Assembly (NCBI GenBank): GCA_032209605.1
Contig: JASFXZ010000001.1
Coordinates: forward strand, 21,470,256-21,534,255
Reading direction: 5' to 3'
Length of the DNA stretch: 64,000 bases
Origin: Mactromeris polynyma
Taxonomy: Eukaryota; Mollusca; Bivalvia; Venerida; Mactridae
The position numbers and the translations under genes are program-made. The notes beneath the pieces were generated by a model that saw only the letters and a program-made list of their open reading frames with translations, made no database searches and was not told where the DNA came from. Each line of letters starts with the position of its first letter. Positions within the stretch are counted from its first letter, which is position 1. Below are positions 13,447 through 25,316 of this stretch, in pieces.

Positions 13447-13673
13447 TATGTTGAACTTTGATGCTAATGCAATATGTACAATGTATGTACCTATCATTAG
13501 GGAATATGATTTTTGACAAGATAAAATATCCACATATCTTTTCTAATGATGTTTCATAACGTTTGTATTTATCACCAACTGTCATAGACTGACACATTTA
13601 AAGGTCTTTGAGAAACCAGAGTCCAATCTAGATAAAATACTTATCTTGTGTCATTTGCTAAGTTCTCAGCGTA

Positions 13674-13842
13674 CAGTAAAACCTCGCTTAGAGACAACCT
13701 CTAAGTTACGACCACTTCATTGATACGACTGTATTTTCGTGATTCATTTTTAAATATTTCTTTCATATTATAACTCGATAATAAGACAACCCCACCACTA
13801 AGACCGAATGTCAATGATAGTCATATAATTGAGGTTACATTG
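13674..13842 (+). mobile_element. M1-related divergent TIR element
   Basis: CAGTAAAACCTCGC to GAGGTTACATTG, TA flanks. It keeps M1 ends but the interior (GACAACCTCTAAGTTACGAC) is only loosely related. A sister family or an old copy. Confidence 0.7.
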
Positions 13843-14057
13843 TAAGTTGTTGATCGAGTTTGTCACTAAAAAACGCAACAATTCTTTATTTACTGTTCAT
13901 GAAGACATGTTGACGGCGCATTGGTATTGCATGTGCATTTAGTTATTTGTTCACATTTTATTACAGAAGATAATGTCACGTACTCCGAGTTAGATGATAA
14001 AATATAGGTTCATTATGTTTTTGCGCTGTGGTATGATATCTTTTACAAATCTTGATA

Positions 14058-14223
14058 CAGTCGGACCTAGTATATTCCACAATCTTCTATGCGAGTACTT
14101 GGTATCATCCGACATAAATATAAGGACCCGATGTATCTTCTTAGGCACGTTGAATTGAAACGGGCTATTCGAAACCATGCATTATTCGAAATAAAATGAA
14201 TTCGAATGAACGAGATGCGACTG
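14058..14223 (-). mobile_element. M2 miniature TIR element
   Basis: CAGTCGGACCTAGTATATTC to CGAGATGCGACTG, TA flanks, 166 bp. Confidence 0.84.
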
Positions 14224-14407
14224 TATTGTGTTTTTAAAATGCCTATAATGTATTCATGAACATAGCGAAAAATGGCATCAATTTAATGATACAGCCATGG
14301 CGTATTCGGGTGGTGTTCTTTATGGACATATTGCCGAGTCTGTGTTCCAGTTTGCCGGTCACGGGTGCCTTGTTGTCTTCTTTCATACGCCTTACGTTAC
14401 GTCAATA

Positions 14408-14656
14408 CGATATGAGCGCTGCTATGGGATTTACAACCTCTTCCGTAAGTGACGTCATTTCAAGAAACCGCAACATGTGATGTCACAATGGGTAAGCAGG
14501 AAACAATAAGTACTCTATATGGTCACTTCGTTTTCATATGGCCAAATGGGGAAAATATTGCTTACTGTCAGTACATGGTGACGACACATGTGACGTTTTC
14601 TGGAAATGACGCCACTTACAGAGGAGGTTGGAAATCGTACAGCGGCACTCATATTG
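14408..14656. repeat. Long inverted repeat, arms about 95 bp
   Basis: The left arm 14408-14500 (CGATATGAGCGCTGCTATGG, CGTAAGTGACGTCATTTCAA) matches the reverse complement of 14561-14656 (TGTAAGTGGCGTCATTTCCA and so on) at roughly 75-80% by eye. The spacer is about 60 bases. The left arm holds a perfect TGACGTCA. Probably an old fold-back element; its outer limits are not clear. Confidence 0.72.
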
Positions 14657-15396
14657 TAGATGTCTTCATGTACATTAATCCTACACAATCCTAGTGGAAA
14701 CAAACTAAATGCTTTTTTCTCAAAGTGTTGAATTCCGTGATTGTGTTTTAGTGTATATAACATAGCCACAGCCATTCTCGTTGCTTATGGTTGCAATGAC
14801 TTGAATGTGTTTTTGATCTACATTTTCTCCCTCGCCATAGGCCTATCTTCATCTATCATGTTGAACATATTATGTACTTTATATATTGATACAATGTGTT
14901 GCATACGTTTTTCATTGTGTTTTTCGGCGCAGCCGTACTAACATGGCTTTGCTATTTGCATATCAGTGTTGTGTAAACCAATCAAATCTTACATTAACCA
15001 CTAAACCAACTTCTCTTCATCCGAACAACTTGTGTAACCTTGATGCGAATTGGTTTACCTTTCGAAAGGGGTATGTTACCTTACCAAAATCCACTGAATT
15101 TCGGTGGATTGACCGAAATCCATTTTGGATCTGGAGTGACCAGCAATCGTAACATCTCTCGGCAATGTGTTATGTTGCACAGCAAATTGCGCCAACCATC
15201 TTTTTTCAAAATATTTCTTGGTAGTATTTTATTTAGTTATACATGTATATTGTCAAGCATAACATTAAATGTGATGGCTAATAAAATGTTCTTTACCTAT
15301 AAACTGTTACAGTAAAGTTATCATGTGTATTTTATACATGTTTTCATATACATTGCTTAATGAAATATTTTATAATTGTCTAGTACATAAGTATTT

Positions 15397-15429
15397 CCAC
15401 GGACATATAATTGGTTTATATGTCCGTGG
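15397..15429. repeat. Perfect 14-bp hairpin
   Basis: CCACGGACATATAA, a 5-base loop TTGGT, then TTATATGTCCGTGG. It lies 23 bases before an M2 element. Too short to classify. Confidence 0.8.
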
Positions 15430-15452
15430 TATTTCATTATGTAATGTATGTA

Positions 15453-15630
15453 CAGTCTGACCTCGTTTATTCGACAACCTTCTATTCGAGTACTTGGTAT
15501 CATCCGAAATAAATATCAGTTTCCGATATCTCTTCTTAGGCACGTCGAATTGAAATGGGCTATTCGAAACCATGCATTAATCGAAACACAATTTCGGACC
15601 CAATAATTTCGAATGAACGAGGTCTGACTG
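15453..15630 (-). mobile_element. M2 miniature TIR element
   Basis: CAGTCTGACCTCGTTTATTC to GAACGAGGTCTGACTG, TA flanks. The longest and best-paired M2 copy here. Confidence 0.88.
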
Positions 15631-15740
15631 TATTCATAGTCATATAACTTGTTATTCATGGGCATAATCTGAATAAATATCATATACAAATATCATAAAT
15701 GCTGTTATCAAGGAGCGGGCAGTAGAAATCACAGTGCAGT

Positions 15741-15899
15741 CACAATGCTACAGATACAAATGATTACCGTTATCATCTGTATTAGTAGCATTGTGTATAT
15801 AATATACTAGGACACCAAAGGTCGATTTATCGGCAGCTGATCCCAGGTAACATAACAGTATGCATTCGTATCTGTGGCATTGTGTATCTTATATACTAG
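15741..15899. repeat. Inverted and direct repeat cluster around GCATTGTGTAT
   Basis: CACAATGCTACAGATACAAA pairs with GTATTAGTAGCATTGTG (15741-15795). The following GCATTGTGTATATAATATAC recurs as GCATTGTGTATCTTATATAC at 15877. It directly precedes a reversed tRNA-SINE. Confidence 0.55.
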
Positions 15900-15902
15900 A
15901 AA

Positions 15903-16012
15903 TAAAGTCTTGTTTTGAGGAACACGAAATATCGGTCAATGGCGCTACCGGGATTCGAACCCGGGTCTACGGAGTGCCGGTCCGTTATGCTAACCACTAT
16001 ACCACAGCGACC
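15903..16012 (-). mobile_element. tRNA-derived SINE, type D, complete head
   Basis: On the minus strand GGTCGCTGTGGTATAGTGGT opens a tRNA-like head with A box (TATAGTGGTTAGC) and B box (GGTTCGAATCC), followed by the tail GCCATTGACCGATATTTCGT. The anticodon-like loop reads CCGGCAC, with C where a working tRNA has T33, and the acceptor stem has two mismatches. Hence a SINE, not a tRNA gene. The tail recurs at 51161. Confidence 0.72.
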
Positions 16013-17337
16013 TAACGTTTTTCTGTGTTTTAACTTATATATATAAAGTTGATTAAGTTAAATACACTTTGGACGAACATAAAAGGTTGATTTTGACTAG
16101 GTTTTGTATTGCAAGAATATCTGAAAATTGATTTTTGAGTGCTAATACAGGCTATTTAGTGGAGCAGCTCCAAAGTCGGATTGCTCTTTATAAAAAGCAG
16201 ATTGTTAAAAAACAAATAAATTTTAACCCATGTATCGTTAAGCAAGATGTTACAAGACTAACATTTAATTTGCAATCTTCCCGATGCCTTGGTTGTCGGT
16301 CCCCTATATAAGACATATTGACAGATGGTAAGTGATCGAATGTCAATGTGGTATTTAGAGGTATTTATTATCGTTCCGAGGGCCCTTTACATTTGTGGTC
16401 CCTTTTTTACGCTGTGAGAAAAAATCTGCTGAAATTGAACTGATTTATAGATTACAAAGCACGTGATCTCAAACCGCTACATGTGTATCTCGTGTAGAGA
16501 CCAAGTTTTAAATTTCACATTTCCTATTAGCTTTGATCGGAATAGGTGATTTCCAGAAACGTATTCTAGAAATCTGACAATATCACCAAAACCGCAGCAT
16601 GCAACCTAATACGGAATATCATTTCAACTTGATCGTATTTAAAAAGAGTATAATTCCGAGTTTGCATGTCAATCGCCAGTCATAGCATTGTGCTTCCAGT
16701 CGGTCGGGTCCATTTAGAGTTAATCTTTTTAAAATGCATTTCCTTAGAACCCGATCGACAATTCTAATCGCTAGGAAATATTGGAATATTCCCGTATCGT
16801 GTGGTTAATGACCAATTAAAAATTCTAGATTAAAATTTCATCATTGGCAACATCTGACTTCTATTCAGTTGAAAGAATAGAATCAGTTTACATCAAGTGG
16901 AATCGATAAAACAGTCCGAGCAGATTTGTTTGCCTTTTGAATTCCACAGATGTTCACGGTTTGAAAAAAAATGTTAGGAAATTAAAAAAAAAACGTAAAT
17001 AGCTTTGAACATTGATGATTTGAGCGTAAATCAGATGAGTACAAATTTGTATTGTTTTGCTCATTTTTTGTGTGATTACAATGCATTTTATATGTTTCCT
17101 TTTGATTTTGTATATTGTAGAAAAGATGTAAAGACTATCAGTATAATGTTAGTATTCTCAGAATCACCGTAAGACAAGGTGATGAAACTCACAACTTAAA
17201 TATAACAGTGCAACCTCTCCAGAGCGACACATTTTGGCTGTTGTTGAGAGGTTGTGGCTAAAGAAAGGTTACTATCCGAAAAAGAGAGCCTACAGCGTAC
17301 TTCGATTCAATTTCAACTCTCTATTACCTGTATCGTA
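16013..17337. other. Spacer; one possible element end
   Basis: CAGTGCAACCTCTCCAGAGC at 17207 followed by GAGAGGTTGTGGC at 17245 looks like the ends of a very short pogo-like element. Otherwise nothing recognised. Confidence 0.4.
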
Positions 17338-17520
17338 ATCGTTTTTATCAATACCATAACCATTCGCACTGAAATCACTTCCATTATAGTCATCATCATC
17401 ACCACTAACACCACCAACATCATCATCAAAATCACTACTAACATCGCCACCGTCATCAGTTTCATCAACTGCACCATCAACAACCATCATCTCATCATTA
17501 GCATCAACATCATCGTCTTG
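17338..17520. repeat. Imperfect CAT/CAC triplet array
   Basis: Runs of ATCATCATC, ACCACTAACACCACC and CATCATCAAAATCACTAC. More degraded than the array at 4.8 kb. Confidence 0.75.
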
Positions 17521-17847
17521 ACATCCTACAAGTTTTATGTTTACATATAGCTCCTACGCTTCCATCATCAAAGTCGCACAATCGGTCGACCCAACCCTGA
17601 GCTCGAGTACTTTAAACTAATAAAGACTGCCTCGAGTTCTTTAATACACGATCAGTGTGCGTGTCTGCTGCTGAGAACGTCAGACGCCGTAGCCAACGCA
17701 TTTTAATTAGATTGAAATCCGATTGTTTTAATCATTGACTATGTGCGTGATCAACACGTATAATTATGAATAATTAAATTATCTTTGTTTGCAAAATACA
17801 TGATGAATGCCTTTGAAGGTCTTTAAATTGAAATTTTAGATTTATAG

Positions 17848-18024
17848 GTGGCAACTTTATTACCGCAAGGAAAATCAATGCTCGATGGCAGCACAATCGA
17901 TACAAGGCGATTAATTACTTCTCAGAAAACTGACGAAGATTTTTGCAGGGCTGTTTCTCGCATCATTTCCCTTTCAAATTGCGCACAGATGCAGAAAAAC
18001 ACGCCCTGCTACAACGAAGGATTT
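17848..18024 (+). CDS. Possible isolated 59-codon internal exon, unknown protein
   Basis: An open stretch bounded by acceptor TTTAGATTTATAG and donor GGATTT/GTAAGC, phase 0-0, in a region otherwise full of stops. The translation holds three Cys (TDEDFCRAVSRIISLSNCAQ, then NTPCYNEGF) and no low-complexity sequence, as in a small secreted or propeptide segment. I do not recognise the family and see no partner exon within several kilobases. It may be chance. Confidence 0.3.
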
Positions 18025-19320
18025 GTAAGCAATTTAAGCTTAATGCACTTTAAAGTATGACAATTTTAACGGTTAATGGAATTGAAGATTAAATGTTCAT
18101 GCTAAAACTCTAGACAATATGAGGAAATGAAATACCCTGCTTATGAATTAAGCCGTTGTTAATGACGCATCGTTTTTAAGTATAAATATAAATTAAACCT
18201 ACGTCATTGTGACGTAGAAAATTTAAAACTACAAATATATTGACCAAATCAACAATAGACTGAGAAATATTTTACGTATGTACTTTTTATTAGACTTATG
18301 TTTTGACTGTTTCCATGACAACTGAAAAAAGTAATGTCGAAACCAAACATCGAACGAAGAGACGATCAAGCGTATTCTATGATAGGTCATGTAATATAAA
18401 AACAAAATTTACATTATGCAATGATTATGATTAAAAAATATTCTTTTTCAATACATTAGGATTTTTTTTATTAAATATCAGTTTTTCAGAAAAAGACATA
18501 ATTGTTTAAGACGCCTACATACGAGAAAAAATGCAGACGCCAGACGAAAACAAAACGTCTTAAATGTGATATAATATAGTTATTTTTGTAGTTAAGTACG
18601 ATTAGATTAGCATTTTGTTAATTTCTTTAATGTTTATAGGTAGCTGTCGGCAGCGACATTATTGAAAAAAACACGCTATTTGAGAGTACAAAAAGTGTAG
18701 TAAAACGTAAAATATGTAATAGAATCCGCACTTGTATAACTATATATTCAACCGCTAACGGCACCGAATGAGAATTGAAACAAATATATCATACTTTATT
18801 TCATTGTTTTCTGTATCCAGAATAAAAAACTACGTAGACAATATGATTTTGACAAGTCGAATCTTTCTAGTTTATGTGACAAAAATCGAATCCATAGTTA
18901 ATGTATTAAACGCATTTCGGAAAAAAACACACCTGTGCTCGACTTCCAATGATAAGTTTACCTGAAGATGTTTGTGGCTGAGAAATACATTAATGTTTTA
19001 GGATTTTAGCGCGACGTTTCGGTATGAAAACTTCATATAAATGTTAGAAACAGAAATATTTCCCATAGAACTATGTGGGCAATGTCTGTTATTGTACATG
19101 CCTGTACATTTATAAGACAAGAAAAAAAGTAATCTTCATTACACTTCAGACAAAACCTACGAAATCCAGGAGATGAACTTCATAAACAAACGAACATGTA
19201 AGTTTTCTGACTCCAGTATGTGGTAGTAACGCGAATGCCATGCTTGCTATATTGTTTGTTCAAAAGAAAAAAGTCTGGAGCAAAAAACTAATGGCCTTGA
19301 GTTTTGAAACGTGTTATGTA
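18025..19320. other. Spacer, nothing recognised
   Basis: No partner exon for the candidate at 17848-18024 could be supported here. Confidence 0.5.
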
Positions 19321-19440
19321 CAGTGAAACCTGCGTAAGAAGTCACATGAATCAAACAAGCTTGTTGTACTAACAGTGGTATTAATTAAAGAACCATCTTG
19401 TGTTAACAGTCACCTCCGTTTAACAAATAGTTTGTTGACT
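19321..19440 (+). mobile_element. TIR-element fragment with CAGTGAAACC end
   Basis: CAGTGAAACCTGCGTAAGAA preceded by TA; the interior has GTCACATGAATC and GTCACCTCCGTTTAACA. No right end seen. A further pogo-like family, truncated. Confidence 0.4.
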
Positions 19441-19478
19441 ATTCAACCCATCATCCGACGAGTCGTTTAACATAAATA

Positions 19479-19635
19479 CAGTCGATTCATTCGAATTTTT
19501 ATTTCGAATAATACATGGTTTCGAGTGACCCATTTCAATTCGACGTGCATAATAAGATACATCGGGACCTGATATTTATTTCGGATGATACCAAGTGTTC
19601 GGATAAAAGGTTGTCGAATAAACGAGGTCCAACTG
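19479..19635 (+). mobile_element. M2 miniature TIR element
   Basis: CAGTCGATTCATTCG at the left (short deletion) to AAACGAGGTCCAACTG at the right, TA flanks. Confidence 0.83.
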
Positions 19636-19734
19636 TATACATAAAAACTCTATAGCAATAATCTTAATCTCTTGTCACTACTTACAAATCATCAATCTAT
19701 TAGTAGGAATTTGTTTATTGTATGTACCGGATTA

Positions 19735-19986
19735 ACGTCATGTTCAACATTTTGTTCAGGCGAACATGGCGAACAGTTTACCTAACCAGTTTTCCTGGAA
19801 TTAATTATAGACCAGTACTGACTTGAACTTCTTCTAGTAGCGGACAACTTATCCACATGGATCAGAGGTGGAGGACAAATGACCGTAGCCTAAGGGCACG
19901 GAATGTCATGACCTGCTCCCGGAAATCGAACCCGGATCTCGCAGGAGACAGTCCAGCGCTCTAGCAACTGAGCTTAACGGGATGGC
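19735..19986 (-). mobile_element. tRNA-derived SINE, type A, reverse
   Basis: In reverse: GAAATCGAACCCGGATCTCG (B box) and CAACTGAGCTTAACGGG (A box) at the right, body ACCAGTTTTCCTGGAATTAA at the left. Confidence 0.72.
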
Positions 19987-20029
19987 TATTCATAGGAAAC
20001 CAGTTTACTTGTTCTGTGATACAGCTATA

Positions 20030-20209
20030 CAGTTAAACCTCACTTAAAGACCACCTCAATAATATGACCACCTTAAAATTAAGACCGCACTTGTCAAAGA
20101 GAGAACTCTGTATTTAGCTCTATATTCAACCTCGATATTAAGACCACCTCAATAAGAAGACCAGTTTTCAAAGGTCCGAAGGGTGGCCTTAATTTTCGAG
20201 GTTTTACTT
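20030..20209 (+). mobile_element. M1 miniature TIR element
   Basis: CAGTTAAACCTCAC at the left, CGAGGTTTTACT at the right; interior as M1. Confidence 0.8.
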
Positions 20210-21655
20210 AAGGTTTTCAACCAACTGACTTTTCTTCAGCGGTCATCAGGACAGTGCCATATCACAAGCACTAGGGGGGGGGGGCATTGTGGTTTTAGGA
20301 TAGAGCGCCAGATGCCTAATCCGAAGGTAGCGAATCCGAAATTCCATCATGGGCGGGATTCCTCCACGATCTTCACTATCACTGAGTTAGGAGCAAGCAC
20401 TGCTAAAAGCGGCATAGCATATTTTATGAAAATAATGTATGTTAATTTTTTTTTAGATATTTGGTGAGGAATAACATTCTTGCCTACGAAAATGTTTTTA
20501 TTTCACTGAATTGGAAATATTTTGCGATGATTAAGAAATTTTACTCCTGGCTTTCTTCTAAGAAATTTCCCTGTCGCTGAAGAACTCTTAGATCTGTTGA
20601 ATGTGACGATTTCTGACATACAAACACATACGTATTAAAAACGTTTTTGATGTAATCAAACCTAATGTCCTTCCATGACCGTTATCAAAACGATAAATTA
20701 GAAAATTCTCTCCAATCTGTCAAGAGCAGCTACTTTCGGTTTGGGGACATGTCAATATCAAACGAACAGAAGATCTTTTTGTAATATGAAATGTAAATTG
20801 GGTGGGGTAAAACCACCACATAGACATATGAGAAGAGTGAAAAATATCAGGCCGCTTTAAACACTCGGGAAACAGTCACCAAGAACCCATAGTCCTTAAA
20901 TAATTAGCTCTACAATATTTGCATTTTAAATGAAGATACTGCAAGACAAAGTAAAGCTCAAAATGTACTATGGAAAGTATCCCCGAGTACGTGTCTCTTT
21001 ACTCCGACTTTTACACGCGTCGTTCGTAACAGCGACAGTATAGAGTTGTGACGTCCGTGGCTGGACTATATGGAAAGTATATCGAACCATTGCTTAGAAT
21101 GTTTCCGTCTAACCTGTTTGAAAAGAGCGCTAAATGCTGTATGAGATTGAGACAGGATCATATAGGAAACATGTAGTACATGTAATAACTTCTGCCCATT
21201 TCCCATATTTAGATTTCGACTCCCCTCCCCTCCTTTTAAGTTATATTGTAATCCCTACCAATTACATTTGTATCAATTTTATTTCCTATCATATACCGGT
21301 AGGTCTACAACACAGGAGATTGTCAAGAGTTTTGTTGTCCTTTGTTCCATCAGGAGTCACATAAAGTAAGCGGTGGGGATACACGGGACTTTAGACAGAA
21401 GACGATTCCCGACAGGAGGGAATTTGACACACCGAACGAATCCGGGTCCCGGGAAATAGACTTTAGCGGATCTTTAATAGATATCGGAAGTGGGAATTAG
21501 CATATCCCACTGTGGGGATTTAGACAAAATGCTTGGCTCTAGGGAGGGGAATTAGATCAAATTAGCCCACAGAAACAAATTGGATAATTCCCCTGGGTCA
21601 GCCCCCACCCATTGGCAAAATATTGATAGGTGCAGTATGTATGGGTTTTACTGTA
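20210..21655. other. Spacer with a G tract
   Basis: A run of ten or so G at 20274-20284. The rest has no recognisable gene or repeat. Confidence 0.5.
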
Positions 21656-21944
21656 TAGTAAAACTTCGAAACCTCGAACTGCCGTCGGATCTAGCAATTA
21701 GTTCGAGCCATCTATTGTTCGAGGTATCTATGGTATACATGTATGAACTGACTTTTCCTGTATAAAATGAAGGAAATGGTAGCTAGGTACCGCAAATCTT
21801 GTTCGAGTGTTCAACCTACTCAGTTCGAGTGATCTACTGTTAGATAATATGAAACAAGAAGGGATTTCGCTGGGACTTTCTATACCTATTCGAGGTATCT
21901 ATTGGGTTCGAGTCAAACCTGTTCGAGGTTTCGAAGTTCTACTG
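21656..21944. mobile_element. M3 palindromic TIR element
   Basis: Left TAGTAAAACTTCGAAACC and right GGTTTCGAAGTTCTACTG are reverse complements except at two positions, with TA on both sides. The interior repeats GTTCGAG(G/T) words in both senses. The terminal pattern is like M1 and M2, but the interior is unrelated. Confidence 0.82.
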
Positions 21945-24814
21945 TATTTTAAACTGGCAATATATTGAGACTGAAAATAGTCTTCCTTCATAATGAATGT
22001 AATTCTGTGGACCGAATGGCGTTATTTTCATCCAATGCTTTGAGCAAAGACGCAATGAGACACCATCAAACTAAATTAATATATTTCTATAACAATATAT
22101 CATTTTTGAACGTCTAAATAACTGCCATTCGTTGTGAAGCTCGTCTCTTGAAACGACAAACATTTCCAAGAAACTGACCGTTGTAAAATTTTCCAGTTTT
22201 CGGCTTGACTGGTTGTCAGTTTCGGGTTATGATCATAGCAATGCGCTATACAAAAATGATAACCAGTCCGTTCATTCTTTTTAATTTTCGGGTTAAATGG
22301 CTTTGTCTCGAAGCGTGCCCACGCGAAATAATCTCCCCATAGCTGACCAATCTAATTTTTCCATTTTTCTAAATAAAAGTCTAACTTTTACGACCATCTC
22401 CTCCTGATGCGATCGATATCCACTCTGAGAATCGTCTGACCATTCGTGGCTATTCTGATGGTTTAATCTCGATATGTCAGAGCGCCGTATTCAATTTCAT
22501 TTGATATAATTTGCGGTCGAGTTCAACATTTTTTACAATCTCCTATTTAAATCTCCCGTTTTCTGTCAGTGTTTACTAATAGCTGTAGAAACACCATAAA
22601 ATCTGGTACTTGCTAAGCTCAACAATCAATAAAAATGGCCATGAGGAGGACATTGTGTCAAATCTGTTTTTATTTTAGCGCATTTAAGAGAGAAATATAA
22701 TCACGGAGGGCAGTCGAGATTATTTAGTTACGGTCTACATCGATTGCTGATTTAATTTCTTTATCTCCGACCAATAAAATCAACATTTTTGTGATAAATG
22801 GTTGTTCGTTTATAAGGGTCTTGTGGCGTGCAACTTTTGGTGAAACAATAACAACCTGCATGCGGGGTTTGACCACTGTGAATACATTTATAGACATTCA
22901 GATGGTGCTCTTAGTGGTAAATGCTTATATTTTCATATTTTTCAAAATAAATACAGTGAAATGTGTATCGAGTAGGAGTGTCACGATACGCCCGAAGCGT
23001 ACTACGATATATTGGAATACTTAAGCAACGTATCGCAATATGAACCACGATATATTGCTTCATTAACCTGAAGTATAACCGTAGGTGATATCAAAACTTG
23101 AACACTATATTCAACTCCAAACTCGTCAAATGTGTTGTAAAAATAAAAATGCGTGAGCTAAAACAAGACAATTATCAATCTCATTTCAGTTTTTAATTAG
23201 TCTTTACATGTACAGTAAACCCTCACCTAAAGACCACCTCAAAATTAGAACACAATTTTCAAGTCCATTTTCACTGTTTTGCTCTCTATTAAACTTCAAT
23301 ATTAAGACCACCCAAATAAGAAGACCAATGTTCAAGGGTCCCAATGGTGGTCTTATTATTGAGGTTTTACTGTACCCAACTCGAGGTAATAAGCTCAAAC
23401 TAAGTAGTAATTATTCCTATTTCAGTTTTTTATTTAATTGATGCTTTCGTGACTAATGCCGGATAAAGGTGTTGTTGGTGTTGTTGTTGTTGCTAGACAC
23501 TTTTATTTTTTTTTCATTTTGTAATTGTTAACTTTCTAGCAGACAGCAGAAAAAATGTGTCGTAAAAACCGGTACGTTCATTTCATGTCGTGGTGCAATA
23601 CCGTTTTATGTGCTTATTGTAATATACCCAGATATCGTGACATATCTAATATCAACTATATCTGTCATATGCCTCAATCTTATAAAAAACAAAATTCACA
23701 AATATACAAAAGATTTCTATAGATATATTGATTTATTTTTCATAAAATGTACAAATCACATGGTATTACAATATAAAAAATATAAAACCATTTCATATAC
23801 ATTATACGAAAAGTATAACACAAGAAGGGGATAATTAATCCCTTATTTCCATTGTGACCCTTGACACTATACATGTAGTGACATAGGAAGACTTGACATT
23901 AAATAAATAATAATAAAATATATATCACAGACCAATTAGACTATTGACAACTATGAGACCAATAGAATGCAAGTTGGATTGTTAAGAAATGACATGTTTA
24001 TTCTAAAAAAGAAAAAAATCTTCATACTTCATAAGTTTTTTTAGTTATGAGAATTGCTTCAAAATTAATAAACAGCAAAGAGTAGGGCGACCGATTAGAA
24101 AGTTTTTCAGGGTAGTACACTGTAGACCTAAGTTCCAAGTGTCTTATTCTAGAATTCCAGTTAATATGACTGATATGTGTACAGTTGATGTAATAATTAA
24201 ACTGACTTTTGACTCGTATTATTTCAAGTCAGATGTATTTCCTGATGACAAATGTCAACATTTGAAAGTACGAAAACTTCACAGGCTTCACAAAACAGTT
24301 TTAAGCCTTCGTCTGCTACACTAAGCAGACGATAGAGTGTACTTAAACACTTTATACTGGAACAACTCGCCGCTTCGGCTAGTATAATATCTTGAATTCA
24401 AATAAAAATTCTAATCAATAATTATTCTATTGCAGATTGGCATTCATGATATTTTTCACGATGATTGAATTTGATTAAATTTAGTCATCGCGTGGTGTCA
24501 GTGAGTTCCAATCGATACATTTGTTTGATGTTTCGCCGCGAATTCAATTTTATGCCCGTAAATTAACTGGAAATATAGAGAGTTTCAGTTCATTTACAAT
24601 TACATCTAACGAGAAAAGTTCAAATGATGATTTTACAACAGAAAGTCCATTGGAAGCGTACTTCAGAGTTTTATATAGCATGTCGTCATGATTACAACAA
24701 ACGACTGCATCCATAAACTTGTTGCTTCTATTTTTTTCAAACAAAATTAAAATTTCTAAGTGCGGTAACAATTTATGATCCTAGCAGTTAGCACGGAAAA
24801 GAGATTGGCGCGTA
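21945..24814. other. Spacer around one M1 copy
   Basis: Apart from M1 at 23213, only a possible repeat near 22978-23065 (TCACGATACGCCCGAAGCGT with CGATATATTG words on both sides) and a small GTTGTTG run at 23468. Confidence 0.45.
23213..23372 (+). mobile_element. M1 miniature TIR element
   Basis: CAGTAAACCCTCAC to TGAGGTTTTACTG, TA flanks, 160 bp. Confidence 0.86.
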
Positions 24815-24991
24815 CAGTCGGACCTCGGTTCATTCGAATTCATCGGGTCCGAAACTTTATTTCGATTAATACATGGTTTTGAATGGCCTATTTCAATTCG
24901 ACGTGCATGAGAAGGTACATCGGGACGTGATATTTATTTCGGATGATACTAAGTATTCGGACAGGGTTGTCGAATAAACGCGGTCCGACTG
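24815..24991 (+). mobile_element. M2 miniature TIR element
   Basis: CAGTCGGACCTCGGTTCATT to AAACGCGGTCCGACTG, TA flanks, 177 bp. Confidence 0.88.
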
Positions 24992-25046
24992 TATTTACAA
25001 TCTGGGTATCAATACAAACGGAAGAGTAGCTGCTTTAATGCTTAAT

Positions 25047-25316
25047 GCCGCCAAGAGAGCTCAGTCAGTAAAGCACTGGACTGCCTGTCTGGATGTTGAA
25101 GGTTCGAACCCCGAACGAGGCGTGTGTTCCCCTGTTTTGACCAAACAAATGCATCCAAAGTCATTTGTCCTCCATTTCTGATAAATGTTAGGAGCTTATC
25201 AGTTACGTGGTGAAGGACTTGTCAGCACCGGTTGGTAACCCAGGAGCACTGACTTTGTCTCCTGACTACCGTACATAAACTAAAATACTGTTGGAAAACG
25301 GCGTAAAACAAACAAG
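25047..25316 (+). mobile_element. tRNA-derived SINE, type A subfamily
   Basis: GAGCTCAGTCAGTAAAGCAC (A box) and GGTTCGAACCCCG (B box), body with CATTTGTCCTCCATTTCTGA, tail TGTTGGAAAACGGCGTAAAA CAAACAA. Confidence 0.75.

Noticed and set aside
14515..14775. 86-codon minus frame similar to a plus-strand frame at 14256-14480
   Set aside because: The similarity is explained by the inverted repeat 14408-14656.
15941..16012. tRNA gene on the minus strand
   Set aside because: Acceptor stem mismatches, C at the position of T33, and a shared non-tRNA tail with another copy make it a SINE head.
22975..23065. TIR element around CGATATATTG words
   Set aside because: Words recur in both senses but no clear terminal inverted repeat or target duplication could be fixed.
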